Assembly (NCBI RefSeq): GCF_022317005.1
Contig: NZ_CP081006.1
Coordinates: 806,001 to 870,000 of the forward strand
Origin: Mycobacterium sp. IDR2000157661
GTDB lineage: Bacteria > Actinomycetota > Actinomycetes > Mycobacteriales > Mycobacteriaceae
Length of the DNA stretch: 64,000 nucleotides
Reading direction: 5' to 3'
The translations under genes and the position numbers were made by a program. The notes under the pieces were generated by a model. The model was not told the DNA's origin and ran no database searches. It saw only the letters and a list, made by a program, of their open reading frames with translations. Of the stretch, positions 34,293 to 42,477 are shown one piece after another; position 1 is the stretch's first letter; each line of letters opens with the position of its first letter.

Positions 34293-35303
34293 GTGCATGT
34301 CGACGTGATGACCACCCCACAGCCCCTCCGAGAGATCGGTGATCTGGCCCGGCGGACGAAGGCGGCGGGATTCTCGGGGATGCTGTTCACCGAAACCGGC
34401 CGGACGGCGTACCTCAATGCCGCGGTCGCGGCGCAAGCCGCGCCGGCCCTCGACTTGTCGACCGGTGTCGCGGTCGCGTTCCCGCGCAGCCCGTTCGTGA
34501 CGGCGGCGACGGCGTGGGAGTTGCAGGAGGCAACGGGCGGCAGGTTCCGGCTCGGGCTCGGCACTCAGGTCCGGACGCATGTGGTGAGGCGCTACGGCGT
34601 GGAGTTCGAGCGGCCGGGTCCTCGGCTGCGCGACTACGTGCGGGCGGTGAAGGCGTGCTTCCACGCGTTCCGAACCGGACGGCTCGACCATCACGGCGAC
34701 TTCTACGACCTGGACTTCATCACGCCACAGTGGAGTGCGGGGCCGATCGACGCGCCGGACCCGAAGGTCGATATCGCGGCGGTGAACCCGTGGATGCTGC
34801 GGATGGCGGGCGAGGTGGCCGACGGCGTGCATGTCCATCCGCTGGGCGAGCCGGGCTACATCGCGCGCCATGTGGTGCCGAATGTCGCTGAGGGAGCGGA
34901 CAAGTCGGGGCGGTCGACGTCTGACGTCGCGGTGATCGTGCCGGTGATGACGATCGTCGGCGACACCGACGAGGAGCGAGACCGCGAGCGCGAGCTGGTG
35001 CGGGCGAGCATGAGCTTCTACGGCAGCACACCGAACTACGCGTTCATCTGGGACGAGGCGGGCTTCGAGGGAACCACGGCGCGGATCCGCGAGAAGCAGA
35101 AGGCCGGTGACTACGCGGGGATGGCGGCGCAGATCACCGACGAGCACATCGCGACGTTCGCGACCGAGTCGACGTGGGACGGTCTGGCCGACGCGTTGCG
35201 CGCGAAGTACGGCGCTGTCGCCACCCGCATCGTGCTGTACAACGCGCTGGCTGATCCGGAGCGGTTCGCCCGGTACGGCGAGGTTGCGCGCCAACTGACC
35301 TAG
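34293..35303 (+). CDS. LLM-class (luciferase-like) oxidoreductase, probably F420-dependent
   Basis: 336 aa TIM barrel: MTTPQPLREIGDLARRTKAAGF, LSTGVAVAFPRSPF, GGRFRLGLGTQ and AGEVADGVHVHPL follow the mycobacterial F420-dependent TIGR03617-like layout. Uses reduced F420 or FMN on an unknown substrate. GTG start 34293; MTTPQP at 34308 is an alternative. Confidence 0.9.
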   Translation: MHVDVMTTPQPLREIGDLARRTKAAGFSGMLFTETGRTAYLNAAVAAQAAPALDLSTGVAVAFPRSPFVTAATAWELQEATGGRFRLGLGTQVRTHVVRRYGVEFERPGPRLRDYVRAVKACFHAFRTGRLDHHGDFYDLDFITPQWSAGPIDAPDPKVDIAAVNPWMLRMAGEVADGVHVHPLGEPGYIARHVVPNVAEGADKSGRSTSDVAVIVPVMTIVGDTDEERDRERELVRASMSFYGSTPNYAFIWDEAGFEGTTARIREKQKAGDYAGMAAQITDEHIATFATESTWDGLADALRAKYGAVATRIVLYNALADPERFARYGEVARQLT

Positions 35304-35421
35304 CTGCCGTCCTAGCGACCGTGGGTCTCGGGTTTACGCGGCGTCGGTAAGCGGATGCGTATGGGAATAACGGCGTAACGTAAGAGGTAGATCAGTCCCG
35401 CCGTCCCGGAGAGGAGCCAGC

Positions 35422-35652
35422 ATGTCGGTAAAGCGATCGAGCGCCTTCGCTGGAGCCTGCCAGGACGCGATGACCGCCGTGCTTGAGGCCATCGCCTCCG
35501 ACGGCGACGAACGCCGCGGACATCTCGCGGAGGCCAAGCTGGCGGTCGGCCGAGCCGCACACGACGCCCACAGCAGTGAAGAGTGGTATCTCGCCGAGCA
35601 CTTGCGTCGGGGAATCAAGGAAGTCGAGGCGTGCTCGCTGGACGCCGCCTAG
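35422..35652 (+). CDS. Small helical protein (76 aa), unknown
   Basis: ATG 35422 with ribosome site GGAGAGGAG. Soluble and helical: FAGACQDAMTAVLEAIASDG, HLAEAKLAVGRAAHDAHSS and EEWYLAEHLRRGIKEVE. No family recognised. Downstream lie two near-identical 15-bp direct repeats. Confidence 0.65.
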   Translation: MSVKRSSAFAGACQDAMTAVLEAIASDGDERRGHLAEAKLAVGRAAHDAHSSEEWYLAEHLRRGIKEVEACSLDAA

Positions 35653-35673
35653 GCCAAGCACCGCAGCTCCGAA

Positions 35674-35710
35674 TCGTTATCGGAAACAGCGCCTTTCGTT
35701 ATCAGAAACA
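35674..35710. repeat. Two 15-bp direct repeats, 22 bp apart
   Basis: TCGTTATCGGAAACA (35674-35688) and TCGTTATCAGAAACA (35696-35710), 14 of 15 identical, spaced by two helical turns. They lie upstream of the PknH-sensor lipoprotein gene and downstream of the 76-aa gene. Same-face spacing suits tandem regulator sites. Confidence 0.55.
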
Positions 35711-35823
35711 CCGTCAGACCTCACCGACCCGACGGCTCAGTTGCCGCACCATTGCTATGTGAGCCGCGATGGGGGACATCGCGGCACGCAAATCGGTTGG
35801 GCACGAGTGGAATGGGGCGGAGC

Positions 35824-36504
35824 ATGCGCCGACCAGCGACCGCAATCGCAGTCGCAGCGATCTGCACACTGATCGCCGGCTGCGCCACGACAAGGGGCGA
35901 CGCCACGCTGCCCGCCACCCCGACGATGATCCCGCGGCCACTCTTCGAGCGTGAGCTGCCACAGTTGCTGCTCCGCCCGGAACAGGTGGACGCCGCGATG
36001 GGGGCGACCGGAATGACGGTCACCAGCGACCAGAGCTCGATGTCTGACAACAGCGCCACCATGGCCCCTCCGGAGTGCCTCGCGATCGACGGCGCGGCAG
36101 AGGCTCTCGTCTACGCCAACACTGGTTACCGGGCCGAGCGCGAGCAGAGTCTCAACGACGGCGACGGATTCGCGCACTATGCCAAGCAGGCGGTGGTGTT
36201 GTTCCCTACGGTTCGCCAGGCGCGCACCTTCTTCGATGCCTCCGCCCAGCAGTGGCCGGCATGCCACCACTACACCCACACGCAAAGCGGAACAGAGTGG
36301 ACGGCCGGTGAAATCTCGAACGTCAACGACACGCTGAGTACCGTTGCGACACTGCAGGATGCGGCCGCTCCGGGTTGGGCTTGCGGGCGGGCGCTGGCGT
36401 TGAGGAACAACGTGATCATCGACGTGAACACCTGCAGCGCCAGCCCTGCCGACTCGGCGGTGAGGATCACCGAGCAAATTGGGGCCCACGTGACTGCGTT
36501 GTAG
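35824..36504 (+). CDS. Lipoprotein with PknH-like extracellular sensor domain
   Basis: 226 aa; ATG 35824 (35812 possible). Lipobox LIAGC with C20. The mature part has the PknH_C-type sensor pattern with spaced cysteines (PPECLAI, QQWPACHHY, GWACGRAL, NTCSASP), expected to form disulfides outside the membrane, and FAHYAKQAVVLFPTVRQARTFF. Ligand unknown. Not next to a kinase. Confidence 0.85.
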   Translation: MRRPATAIAVAAICTLIAGCATTRGDATLPATPTMIPRPLFERELPQLLLRPEQVDAAMGATGMTVTSDQSSMSDNSATMAPPECLAIDGAAEALVYANTGYRAEREQSLNDGDGFAHYAKQAVVLFPTVRQARTFFDASAQQWPACHHYTHTQSGTEWTAGEISNVNDTLSTVATLQDAAAPGWACGRALALRNNVIIDVNTCSASPADSAVRITEQIGAHVTAL

Positions 36505-36507
36505 CGA

Positions 36508-36825
36508 TCAGCGTTCGATCGCATCCTGTCCGTGGAAATGCCGCCACAGTCGCGCGCCACCGGAGAACGCCACCAAGACCCCGACGCCACCGACGAGGAT
36601 GCCGACGAACAACGACAGGAACATCGGGTCGATCGAGTCGCCGGTCGTCCCCGCCCCGAAGGTGCCACCGATGAGGAAGCCGAAAAGTGGCCCGAGCGCG
36701 GCAACCGCCGATCCCAGCAGCGCCCGCCACAGGCCGGGCGGATTCGGCTCGAGGACCACGGGCCGGCCGGGCTCCACCGCATCGGCTTCGTCGACCACGG
36801 CGGGGTCTGGTGCGCTGCTACTCAT
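36508..36825 (-). CDS. Small membrane protein, last gene of the norB operon
   Basis: 105 aa with two transmembrane helices (LLGSAVAALGPLFGFLIGG and MFLSLFVGILVGGVGVLVAF). Its ATG lies inside the 3' end of the SPFH gene (8-bp overlap), so it belongs to the norB operon. No family recognised. Confidence 0.75.
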   Translation of the reverse strand: MSSSAPDPAVVDEADAVEPGRPVVLEPNPPGLWRALLGSAVAALGPLFGFLIGGTFGAGTTGDSIDPMFLSLFVGILVGGVGVLVAFSGGARLWRHFHGQDAIER

Positions 36826-37633
36826 CGGATCTCACCCTTCTGATATGTGGTACAGCGTCGCCGGGGCTGCCTGAGCCCTCCCGTCCTGCTTCCAGAAAGG
36901 GGCGGACGATGTCCATCGGGATCGGGAAGACGACCGTGGAGTTCTGGTCGGCGCCGAGTTCGAGCAAGGTCTGCAGATAACGCAGCTGCAGTGACGCCGG
37001 GCTCTCGCTGAGCGTGATCGCGGCGTCGCGCAATTCGGCGGATGCCTGCAGTTCACCGTGCGCGCTGATCACCTTCGCCCGTCGTTCCCGTTCCGCCTCG
37101 GCCTCACGGGCCATCGCGCGCTGCATCATCTCGGGAATCTCGACGTCCTTGATCTCGACGACCTCGACGACGATGCCCCACGGCTCCGTCTGTTTTGCAA
37201 TCGAGGCGGCCAGGTCCTCGTTGAGGTCGGCGCGGTGGGCCAGCAGGGTGTCGAGATCTGCGCGACCGACGACCGAGCGCAGCGTGGTCTGGGCGATCTG
37301 AGACGTGGCGATCGCGAAGTTCTCCACGGCCATCACCGATTTCGTGGGATCGGTCACCCGAAACAGCACCACCGCGTTGACCCGGGCGGTCACGTTGTCG
37401 CGAGTGATGACCTCCTGCGGTGGAATGGTCAGCGTCACCGTACGCAGGTCGACGCGCACGAGCTTGTCCACGCCGGGCAGCACGATGACCATGCCCGGAC
37501 CCAGCGGCCCGCGCAGTCGGCCGAGGCGGAACGCGACGCCACGCTCGTATTCCTTGATGATGCGCAGGGACGCGACCGCCGCACCGAGAACCAGGACGGC
37601 CAACAAGACCACGACAACGACCCACGCGCCCAT
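36818..37633 (-). CDS. SPFH/Band 7 (stomatin-like) protein
   Basis: 271 aa. One N-terminal membrane helix (WVVVVVLLAVLVLGAAVASL), then the SPFH domain (RIIKEYERGVAFRLGRLRGP, PPQEVITRDNVTARVNAVVLF in pieces, NFAIATSQIAQTTLRSVVG) and a helical C-terminus (AEAERERRAKVISAHGELQA). Forms oligomeric membrane scaffolds. ATG 37633 overlaps the previous stop (TGATG). Its place in the nitric oxide reductase operon suggests a scaffold or quality-control role for that enzyme; this is inference. Confidence 0.92.
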   Translation of the reverse strand: MGAWVVVVVLLAVLVLGAAVASLRIIKEYERGVAFRLGRLRGPLGPGMVIVLPGVDKLVRVDLRTVTLTIPPQEVITRDNVTARVNAVVLFRVTDPTKSVMAVENFAIATSQIAQTTLRSVVGRADLDTLLAHRADLNEDLAASIAKQTEPWGIVVEVVEIKDVEIPEMMQRAMAREAEAERERRAKVISAHGELQASAELRDAAITLSESPASLQLRYLQTLLELGADQNSTVVFPIPMDIVRPFLEAGREGSGSPGDAVPHIRRVRSDE

Positions 37634-38265
37634 CAGCGCACCTCCCGCCGGTCGGATGCATACGAGGAACGATGACGGATCTCGGCCTCGGCCAACCGCT
37701 TCCGGTCCTCGATGTTGTCGTCGAGCGACTGGAACACCACCCCCGCCGGCACCGCCGGGGTACGGCGCAGATGCGACCACAGCGGCAGCGACACCAGACC
37801 GGCCGCGACGGCGCACCCGACCAGCAGCAGCGCCTCGGCGACGGTGGCGGCCGCCAGCGCCATGGCCAGCGGCCAGATGACGGCGATGGCGCCGACCGCA
37901 CAGGCGAGTCCGCGGTGGAAGCGGGCGGCCTCCGAGGCCGGCCAGCTGTCGATCGCCCGGATCACCTCGCGGCCGTCGTGTGAGGTGGTGCACGTCTGCT
38001 TCACCGGGCAGGCGTTGCAGATCGATGGGCTCCCGCGATAGCGCATCACGCGGTTGTCGGGGTCAAAGGACTTGGGCCACAACCACTGATCCTGCGGACA
38101 CAGCCAAGCGTCGTGATCCTCGTGGTAGACGAACGCCCCCGAGCGGTGCTGCTCCACCTTGGCCGCGGCGCGCCGGGCGAACGTGTCGATGCCGTACGCG
38201 ATCGCCACGAGCACCGCGGCGTACCCGACCGTCAGCCAGGCGGCGACCCCGATGCCCGCGGTCAT
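37633..38265 (-). CDS. Membrane protein with cysteine cluster in the norB operon
   Basis: 210 aa. An N-terminal helix (VAAWLTVGYAAVLVAIAYG), a hydrophilic section with C-x2-C-x5-C (SICNACPVKQTC, about residues 82-93) and nearby H/W residues (YHEDHDAWLCPQDQWLW) that could bind metal or Fe-S, then two helices. Ends SSYASDRREVR; the heptamer-like motif YASDRR also occurs in the tail of NorB. Overlaps norB by four bases (ATGA). Possibly a maturation or electron-transfer partner; not recognised as a named family. Confidence 0.75.
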   Translation of the reverse strand: MTAGIGVAAWLTVGYAAVLVAIAYGIDTFARRAAAKVEQHRSGAFVYHEDHDAWLCPQDQWLWPKSFDPDNRVMRYRGSPSICNACPVKQTCTTSHDGREVIRAIDSWPASEAARFHRGLACAVGAIAVIWPLAMALAAATVAEALLLVGCAVAAGLVSLPLWSHLRRTPAVPAGVVFQSLDDNIEDRKRLAEAEIRHRSSYASDRREVR

Positions 38266-40670
38266 GGGCTCTTCCCGGTGTCGTCGCCGTCGTCGAGCGT
38301 CGCCCGGCGGTCCGAGGCGTAACGGCTGCGTCCCGTCACGGCCAGACCGGTCCGGTCCTCCTCGGCCTCGGCGTGCTCCTCGACGAACAGCGTCTCGGCG
38401 GGCAGCCGGTGCGTCGTCGCCTTGATGCCGTGACGCACTCCGACCCAGGCGATCCAGACGAAAGGCAGTACGCCGCCGAGGATGAACAGGAAGTCACCGG
38501 GCATCCGCAGCCACTCCAGCACGACGTTGCCCGGCTGGGAGATATAACCCAATGTCCGCGCCTCGTAGTAGCCGTCGTTGACCGAGTGCCACAGTTGCAG
38601 GACACCGAGCGGAAGCAGGGTGGCGAACACCATCCACGCCAAACCGATGTTGAGCGACCAGAACGACAGCTTGGCCAGTTTGTCAGGCCATCGGTGCGGC
38701 GGGATGATGTAGCGCAGCGCGAACAACGCCAGCCCGACGGCGAGCATCCCGTAAACGCCCATCATCGCGCCGTGCGCGTGGTTGGCGGTCAGCGCGGTGC
38801 CGATCTGGTAGTAGGACACGATCGGCAGGTTGATCAGGAAGCCGAAAATGCCTGCGCCCACGAAATTCCAGAAGCCGACGGCGACCAGGAACATCACCGC
38901 CCACCGGTGCGGGAACGGTGCGCTGCTGCGGGACTGCTGCCGCGAACCGAGTTGCAGGAACGTCCACGCCTCGACGGTGAGGAAGGTCAGCGGGATGACC
39001 TCCATCGCCGAGAAGAACGCCCCCAGCGCCATGTGCTCGACCGGTGTCCCGGAGAAGTACAGGTGATGCATCGTGCCGATCACGCCGCCCACCGAGTAGA
39101 GGATGATGTCGAGGAAGATCAGCTGGATCGCGATCCTGCGCCGCACAACGCCCAGCATCACGAAGATGTAGGCGACCATCACCGTGGTGAACAACTCGAG
39201 GAAGTCCTCGACCCACAGATGCACCACCCAGAAGCGCCAGAACTCGGCGACGGTCAGGTGGGTCTCGGTGCCGGCGAGCATGCCGACCGCGTAAAAGGCG
39301 GGGATCGCCAGGCCGGCGTAGAAGAACAGCCACGGCATGTTCAGCTTGCTCTCGGTCTTCAGGCGCGACCGGATCGAGCGGAAGATGATCGCCATCCAGA
39401 TGAACAGCCCCAACACCAACAGGATCTGCCAGAACCGCGGCAGGTCAAGGTATTCCCACTGCTGGTCGAAGAAGATCGAGCCCTTGGCCCAGTCGACGCC
39501 GAAGGTGCTCAACGCCGTGCCCACCAGCGTGCCGGCGACGACGACGAACAGCGCGCCGAGCAGCCCGTAGGCCAGCCACGACTGCCTGCGCGGTTCGCGC
39601 CCGGAGATGATCGGGGCCAGGAAGATGCCGGCGGCCAGGAAGGAGGCCGCGGTCCACAGCAGCGACAGCTGCACGTGCCAGGTCCGCGCCAGATTGAACG
39701 GCAGGATCTGGGCGAGGTCGAATCCGAAGAAGTCGCTCAACTCGGCGCGGTAGTGCTCGATGGCGCCGCCCAGCACCGCCTGGCCGAGGAACAGCACGGC
39801 CACGACGAGGAAGAACCATGCGGTCGCCTTCTGGGACGGCGTGATGGCCACCTCGCCGGGTTGACGGAACGCAAGCGACGGGGTCTCTGTGGCGTGCCAG
39901 CCGATCCTGCGGCTCCACCGGCCGTAGAAGGCGAACAGCGCGCCGAGACCGGCGAGCAACGCGATGAGCGACATCGCCGACCAGACCAGGATGTCTGCGG
40001 TCGGTGTGTTGTTCACCCGCTCTTCGGGCGGCCAGTTGTTGGTGTAGGAGTACGCGTGACCCTCGCGCTCGGCCGCACTGGCCCAAGCGGTCCACGCGAA
40101 GAACGCGGTGAGGTCGGTGATCTCCTGCGGGTCGGTGATGACCTGCGCGATGAGCCCGTGCTCGGTGGTGTCGGTGCCGAAGAAGTCGGCGTAATAGGCG
40201 CGGACCGCCTCGAATGCGCTCACCTGCTCGGCGGTGAACTGCAGGGTTCCGGTGGCCTCGTCGTAGCGGTTGGTCCGCATCATCTCGACGAGGGCGGCGG
40301 TCGGGTCCGGCACGCCCGAGTCGCGCAGTTCCTGGCCGACATGGTCGGCCGACAGCCGTAGATACTCCGCGGTGTAGTCCGGGCCGAGGTAGCCGCCGTG
40401 ACCCATCACCGAGCCGTACTGCTGCAGCCCTCGGCGCAGGAAGATCTGCTGGCCCGCGGTGATCTGCTGCCCGGTGAAGAGCGCCTGACCGCCCGGGCCC
40501 ACGACGCGCTCGGGCAGCGGCATCGAATCCGAGTACGTTCGGGCGGCCAGCATCCCCATGATCAGGAAGCCGAAGACCATGACCAGGGCGACACCCTGTA
40601 CCCATCCTTTGGAGATGGAAAGCTCGGCTTTGGTCGGGACGGGCTCCAAGAACTGCTCTGTCACTGCCAT
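38262..40670 (-). CDS. norB: Quinol-dependent nitric oxide reductase (qNOR)
   Basis: 802 aa, about 14 transmembrane helices. The long N-terminal periplasmic insert before the oxidase core (residues about 40-230, no heme c CXXCH motif) marks the single-subunit quinol type. Ligand segments: RTWHVQLSLLW (low-spin heme), VVHLWVEDFLELF (FeB His plus HxxxE glutamate), GTMHHLYF (two FeB His) and NHAHGAMMG. Reduces NO to N2O, giving NO tolerance. C-terminal tail contains SRYASDRRATLDD. Heads an operon norB - Cys-cluster membrane protein - SPFH - membrane protein. Divergent from an FAD monooxygenase. Confidence 0.94.
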   Translation of the reverse strand: MAVTEQFLEPVPTKAELSISKGWVQGVALVMVFGFLIMGMLAARTYSDSMPLPERVVGPGGQALFTGQQITAGQQIFLRRGLQQYGSVMGHGGYLGPDYTAEYLRLSADHVGQELRDSGVPDPTAALVEMMRTNRYDEATGTLQFTAEQVSAFEAVRAYYADFFGTDTTEHGLIAQVITDPQEITDLTAFFAWTAWASAAEREGHAYSYTNNWPPEERVNNTPTADILVWSAMSLIALLAGLGALFAFYGRWSRRIGWHATETPSLAFRQPGEVAITPSQKATAWFFLVVAVLFLGQAVLGGAIEHYRAELSDFFGFDLAQILPFNLARTWHVQLSLLWTAASFLAAGIFLAPIISGREPRRQSWLAYGLLGALFVVVAGTLVGTALSTFGVDWAKGSIFFDQQWEYLDLPRFWQILLVLGLFIWMAIIFRSIRSRLKTESKLNMPWLFFYAGLAIPAFYAVGMLAGTETHLTVAEFWRFWVVHLWVEDFLELFTTVMVAYIFVMLGVVRRRIAIQLIFLDIILYSVGGVIGTMHHLYFSGTPVEHMALGAFFSAMEVIPLTFLTVEAWTFLQLGSRQQSRSSAPFPHRWAVMFLVAVGFWNFVGAGIFGFLINLPIVSYYQIGTALTANHAHGAMMGVYGMLAVGLALFALRYIIPPHRWPDKLAKLSFWSLNIGLAWMVFATLLPLGVLQLWHSVNDGYYEARTLGYISQPGNVVLEWLRMPGDFLFILGGVLPFVWIAWVGVRHGIKATTHRLPAETLFVEEHAEAEEDRTGLAVTGRSRYASDRRATLDDGDDTGKSP

Positions 40671-40758
40671 ACCCCCAGGCGAGACCGATTCACGACGCAG
40701 CGTGCCCGGTCAACGTATCGAAACACCGTGCTGAAAGTGGCCGTGTCGGAAACATTCG

Positions 40759-40770
40759 CGGGTCGACCCG
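40759..40770. promoter_or_regulatory. 12-bp palindrome in the norB/monooxygenase divergent spacer
   Basis: CGGGTCGACCCG is a perfect palindrome 89 bp upstream of norB and 61 bp before the GTG 40831 of the monooxygenase. The location suits a control site for either gene. It contains a common restriction-like core and could arise by chance in GC-rich DNA. Confidence 0.3.
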
Positions 40771-40830
40771 TTGCGTATGCGCATGGATAAGTCGCTGCGG
40801 GGCCGGCACATGATGCGGGATGCTGGCAGC

Positions 40831-42042
40831 GTGAGCGACAATACGACATGCGCGATCGTCGGGGGCGGCCCGGCGGGATTGTTCCTCGGATTGATGCTGT
40901 CGCGCGCCGGTGTCGAGGTCACCGTATTGGAGAAGCACGCCGACTTCCTGCGTGACTTTCGAGGCGACACCGTGCATCCCGTCACCATGCGCTTGCTCGA
41001 CGAACTGGGTTTGTTCGGGCGGTTCGACCGCCTGCCGCACACCGTCGTCGAGAAGGCCCAGTTCGACGTCGATGGCCGTCTGCTCACCCTCGTCGACTTT
41101 CGTCGCCTCCGGAAACAGCCTCACCCCTACGTGGCGATGGTGCCGCAATGGGATCTCCTCGATCTCATTGCCGATGCGGCCGATGCGGAACCCACCTTCG
41201 CGTTGCGCATGCAGCATGAGGTGACCGGGCTGCTTCGGGATCGCGATGGTGTCGTCGGCGTGCGCTACATGAGCCCCGAGGGTCCCGGCGAGCTGCGCGC
41301 CGACTTGGTCGTGGGCTGCGATGGACGCACGTCGGTGGTGCGACGCGACACGGGCCTGCCGATCCGCGATTTCCCGGTGCCCTTCGATGTGTGGTGGTTT
41401 CGGCTCCCCCGCAACCAGGACGCGGAGTTCTCTTTGATTCCCCGCATCAGGCCAGGCCGGCTGCTGGTCATGATCCCGCGTGAGGGCTACTTCCAGATCG
41501 CCTACCTGATACCGAAAGGACGCGATGCGCAACTGCGGGCCGACGGGCTCGACGCGCTGCACCGCGAGCTCGCCGAATTGGTGCCCGAAACCTCGGCCGA
41601 GGCGATCACGTCGTGGGACGACGTCAAGTTCCTCGACGTCCGGCTGGACCGGCTCCGTCGCTGGCACAGCAAAGGAGTGCTGTGTATCGGCGACGCCGCA
41701 CATGCGATGTCACCCGCCGGCGGGGTCGGGATCAACGTGGCCATCGCCGACGCCGTCGCGGCGGCCGGCATTCTCGCGCAACCACTTCGGACCGGCCGGC
41801 TCACGACCCGACATCTCGCGGCGGTGAGCCGACGGCGAGCACTGCCGACCGTCGCGATCCAAACGGTGCAGCGCGTCTTGCACAGTCGCCTGATGGCACC
41901 CGTACTGGAGGGGCGCGACGTGAGTCCGCCCGCGGCGCTGCTGAAGCTGGTGGCGCGTGTTCCGCAACTGTCGGCCATTCCGGCTTATCTCGTCGGAGTC
42001 GGACTACTACCCCAAGAAGCGCCCGACTTCGCCCGACGCTGA
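40831..42042 (+). CDS. FAD-dependent monooxygenase (PHBH-like)
   Basis: 403 aa from GTG 40831, directly before the FAD-binding GGGPAG (residues about 9-14). Starts at 40771, 40777 and 40783 are possible but add a non-conserved leader. Also present: LRDFRGDTVHP, the second flavin motif LVVGCDGRTSVVR and the GDAAHAMSPAGGVGINVAI motif near residue 288. Aromatic hydroxylase family; substrate unknown. Confidence 0.9.
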   Translation: MSDNTTCAIVGGGPAGLFLGLMLSRAGVEVTVLEKHADFLRDFRGDTVHPVTMRLLDELGLFGRFDRLPHTVVEKAQFDVDGRLLTLVDFRRLRKQPHPYVAMVPQWDLLDLIADAADAEPTFALRMQHEVTGLLRDRDGVVGVRYMSPEGPGELRADLVVGCDGRTSVVRRDTGLPIRDFPVPFDVWWFRLPRNQDAEFSLIPRIRPGRLLVMIPREGYFQIAYLIPKGRDAQLRADGLDALHRELAELVPETSAEAITSWDDVKFLDVRLDRLRRWHSKGVLCIGDAAHAMSPAGGVGINVAIADAVAAAGILAQPLRTGRLTTRHLAAVSRRRALPTVAIQTVQRVLHSRLMAPVLEGRDVSPPAALLKLVARVPQLSAIPAYLVGVGLLPQEAPDFARR

Positions 42043-42050
42043 ATCTGCGT

Positions 42051-42068
42051 GCGTATCGACGCATACGC
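42051..42068. terminator. Inverted repeat after the monooxygenase gene
   Basis: GCGTAT (42051-42056) and ATACGC (42063-42068) pair around six bases, eight bases after the monooxygenase stop. A short stem without a T-run: a weak terminator, or an operator for the type VII toxin operon that starts at 42154. Confidence 0.3.
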
Positions 42069-42153
42069 CTGTCCTCCTGACCCACAGAATTGGCGCGTCA
42101 GCAGCTCTCGGAGCGGTGTTAATCTGCGGCTGACACTGAAAAGGGGGGCTGCG

Positions 42154-42468
42154 GTGGCGCATCCGGACGAACCGCTGAAGGTCGATCCGACCGAACTGCG
42201 CATGACGGCAGATCGACTCGATGGTCAGGCCGGCGCGTTTCGGACTGCGCATCAAGCGGCTCAGTCACGGGCGAGCAAGGCGGCTCTCGGGTCGGGATCG
42301 GCGGCGACCGCGTTGCCCGGGATGCTGGCGGCATGGGAGGCCGACAGCGCGCGATTCGACAGACAGCTTCTCGAACATGCGCGAAGACATCGCGAGGCGG
42401 CGGACAGCTATGAGCGAACCGATGCCGGCGGCGCGGACGCCATCGACGACGCGGGTCCAGCACAGTGA
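42154..42468 (+). CDS. EspC-like type VII secretion target (toxin partner)
   Basis: 104 aa, GTG 42154 with ribosome site AAGGGGGG. Helical EspC/DUF2580-like protein: KVDPTELRMTADRLDGQAGA, a mid turn, then FDRQLLEHARRHREAADSYERTD. The ending YERTD is a YxxxD-type ESX export signal. Stop lies 9 bp before the toxin gene, so it is very likely its secretion partner or adaptor. Confidence 0.85.
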   Translation: MAHPDEPLKVDPTELRMTADRLDGQAGAFRTAHQAAQSRASKAALGSGSAATALPGMLAAWEADSARFDRQLLEHARRHREAADSYERTDAGGADAIDDAGPAQ

Positions 42469-42477
42469 GCTGACCAC

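Noticed and set aside
35320..35360. Possible SigF-type promoter (GGTTT and a downstream G-rich box) before the 76-aa gene
   Set aside because: The -10 part does not match GGGTA at an acceptable spacing.
37980..40361. 793-codon plus-strand frame opposite norB
   Set aside because: Antisense shadow; norB has all its heme and FeB ligands on the minus strand.
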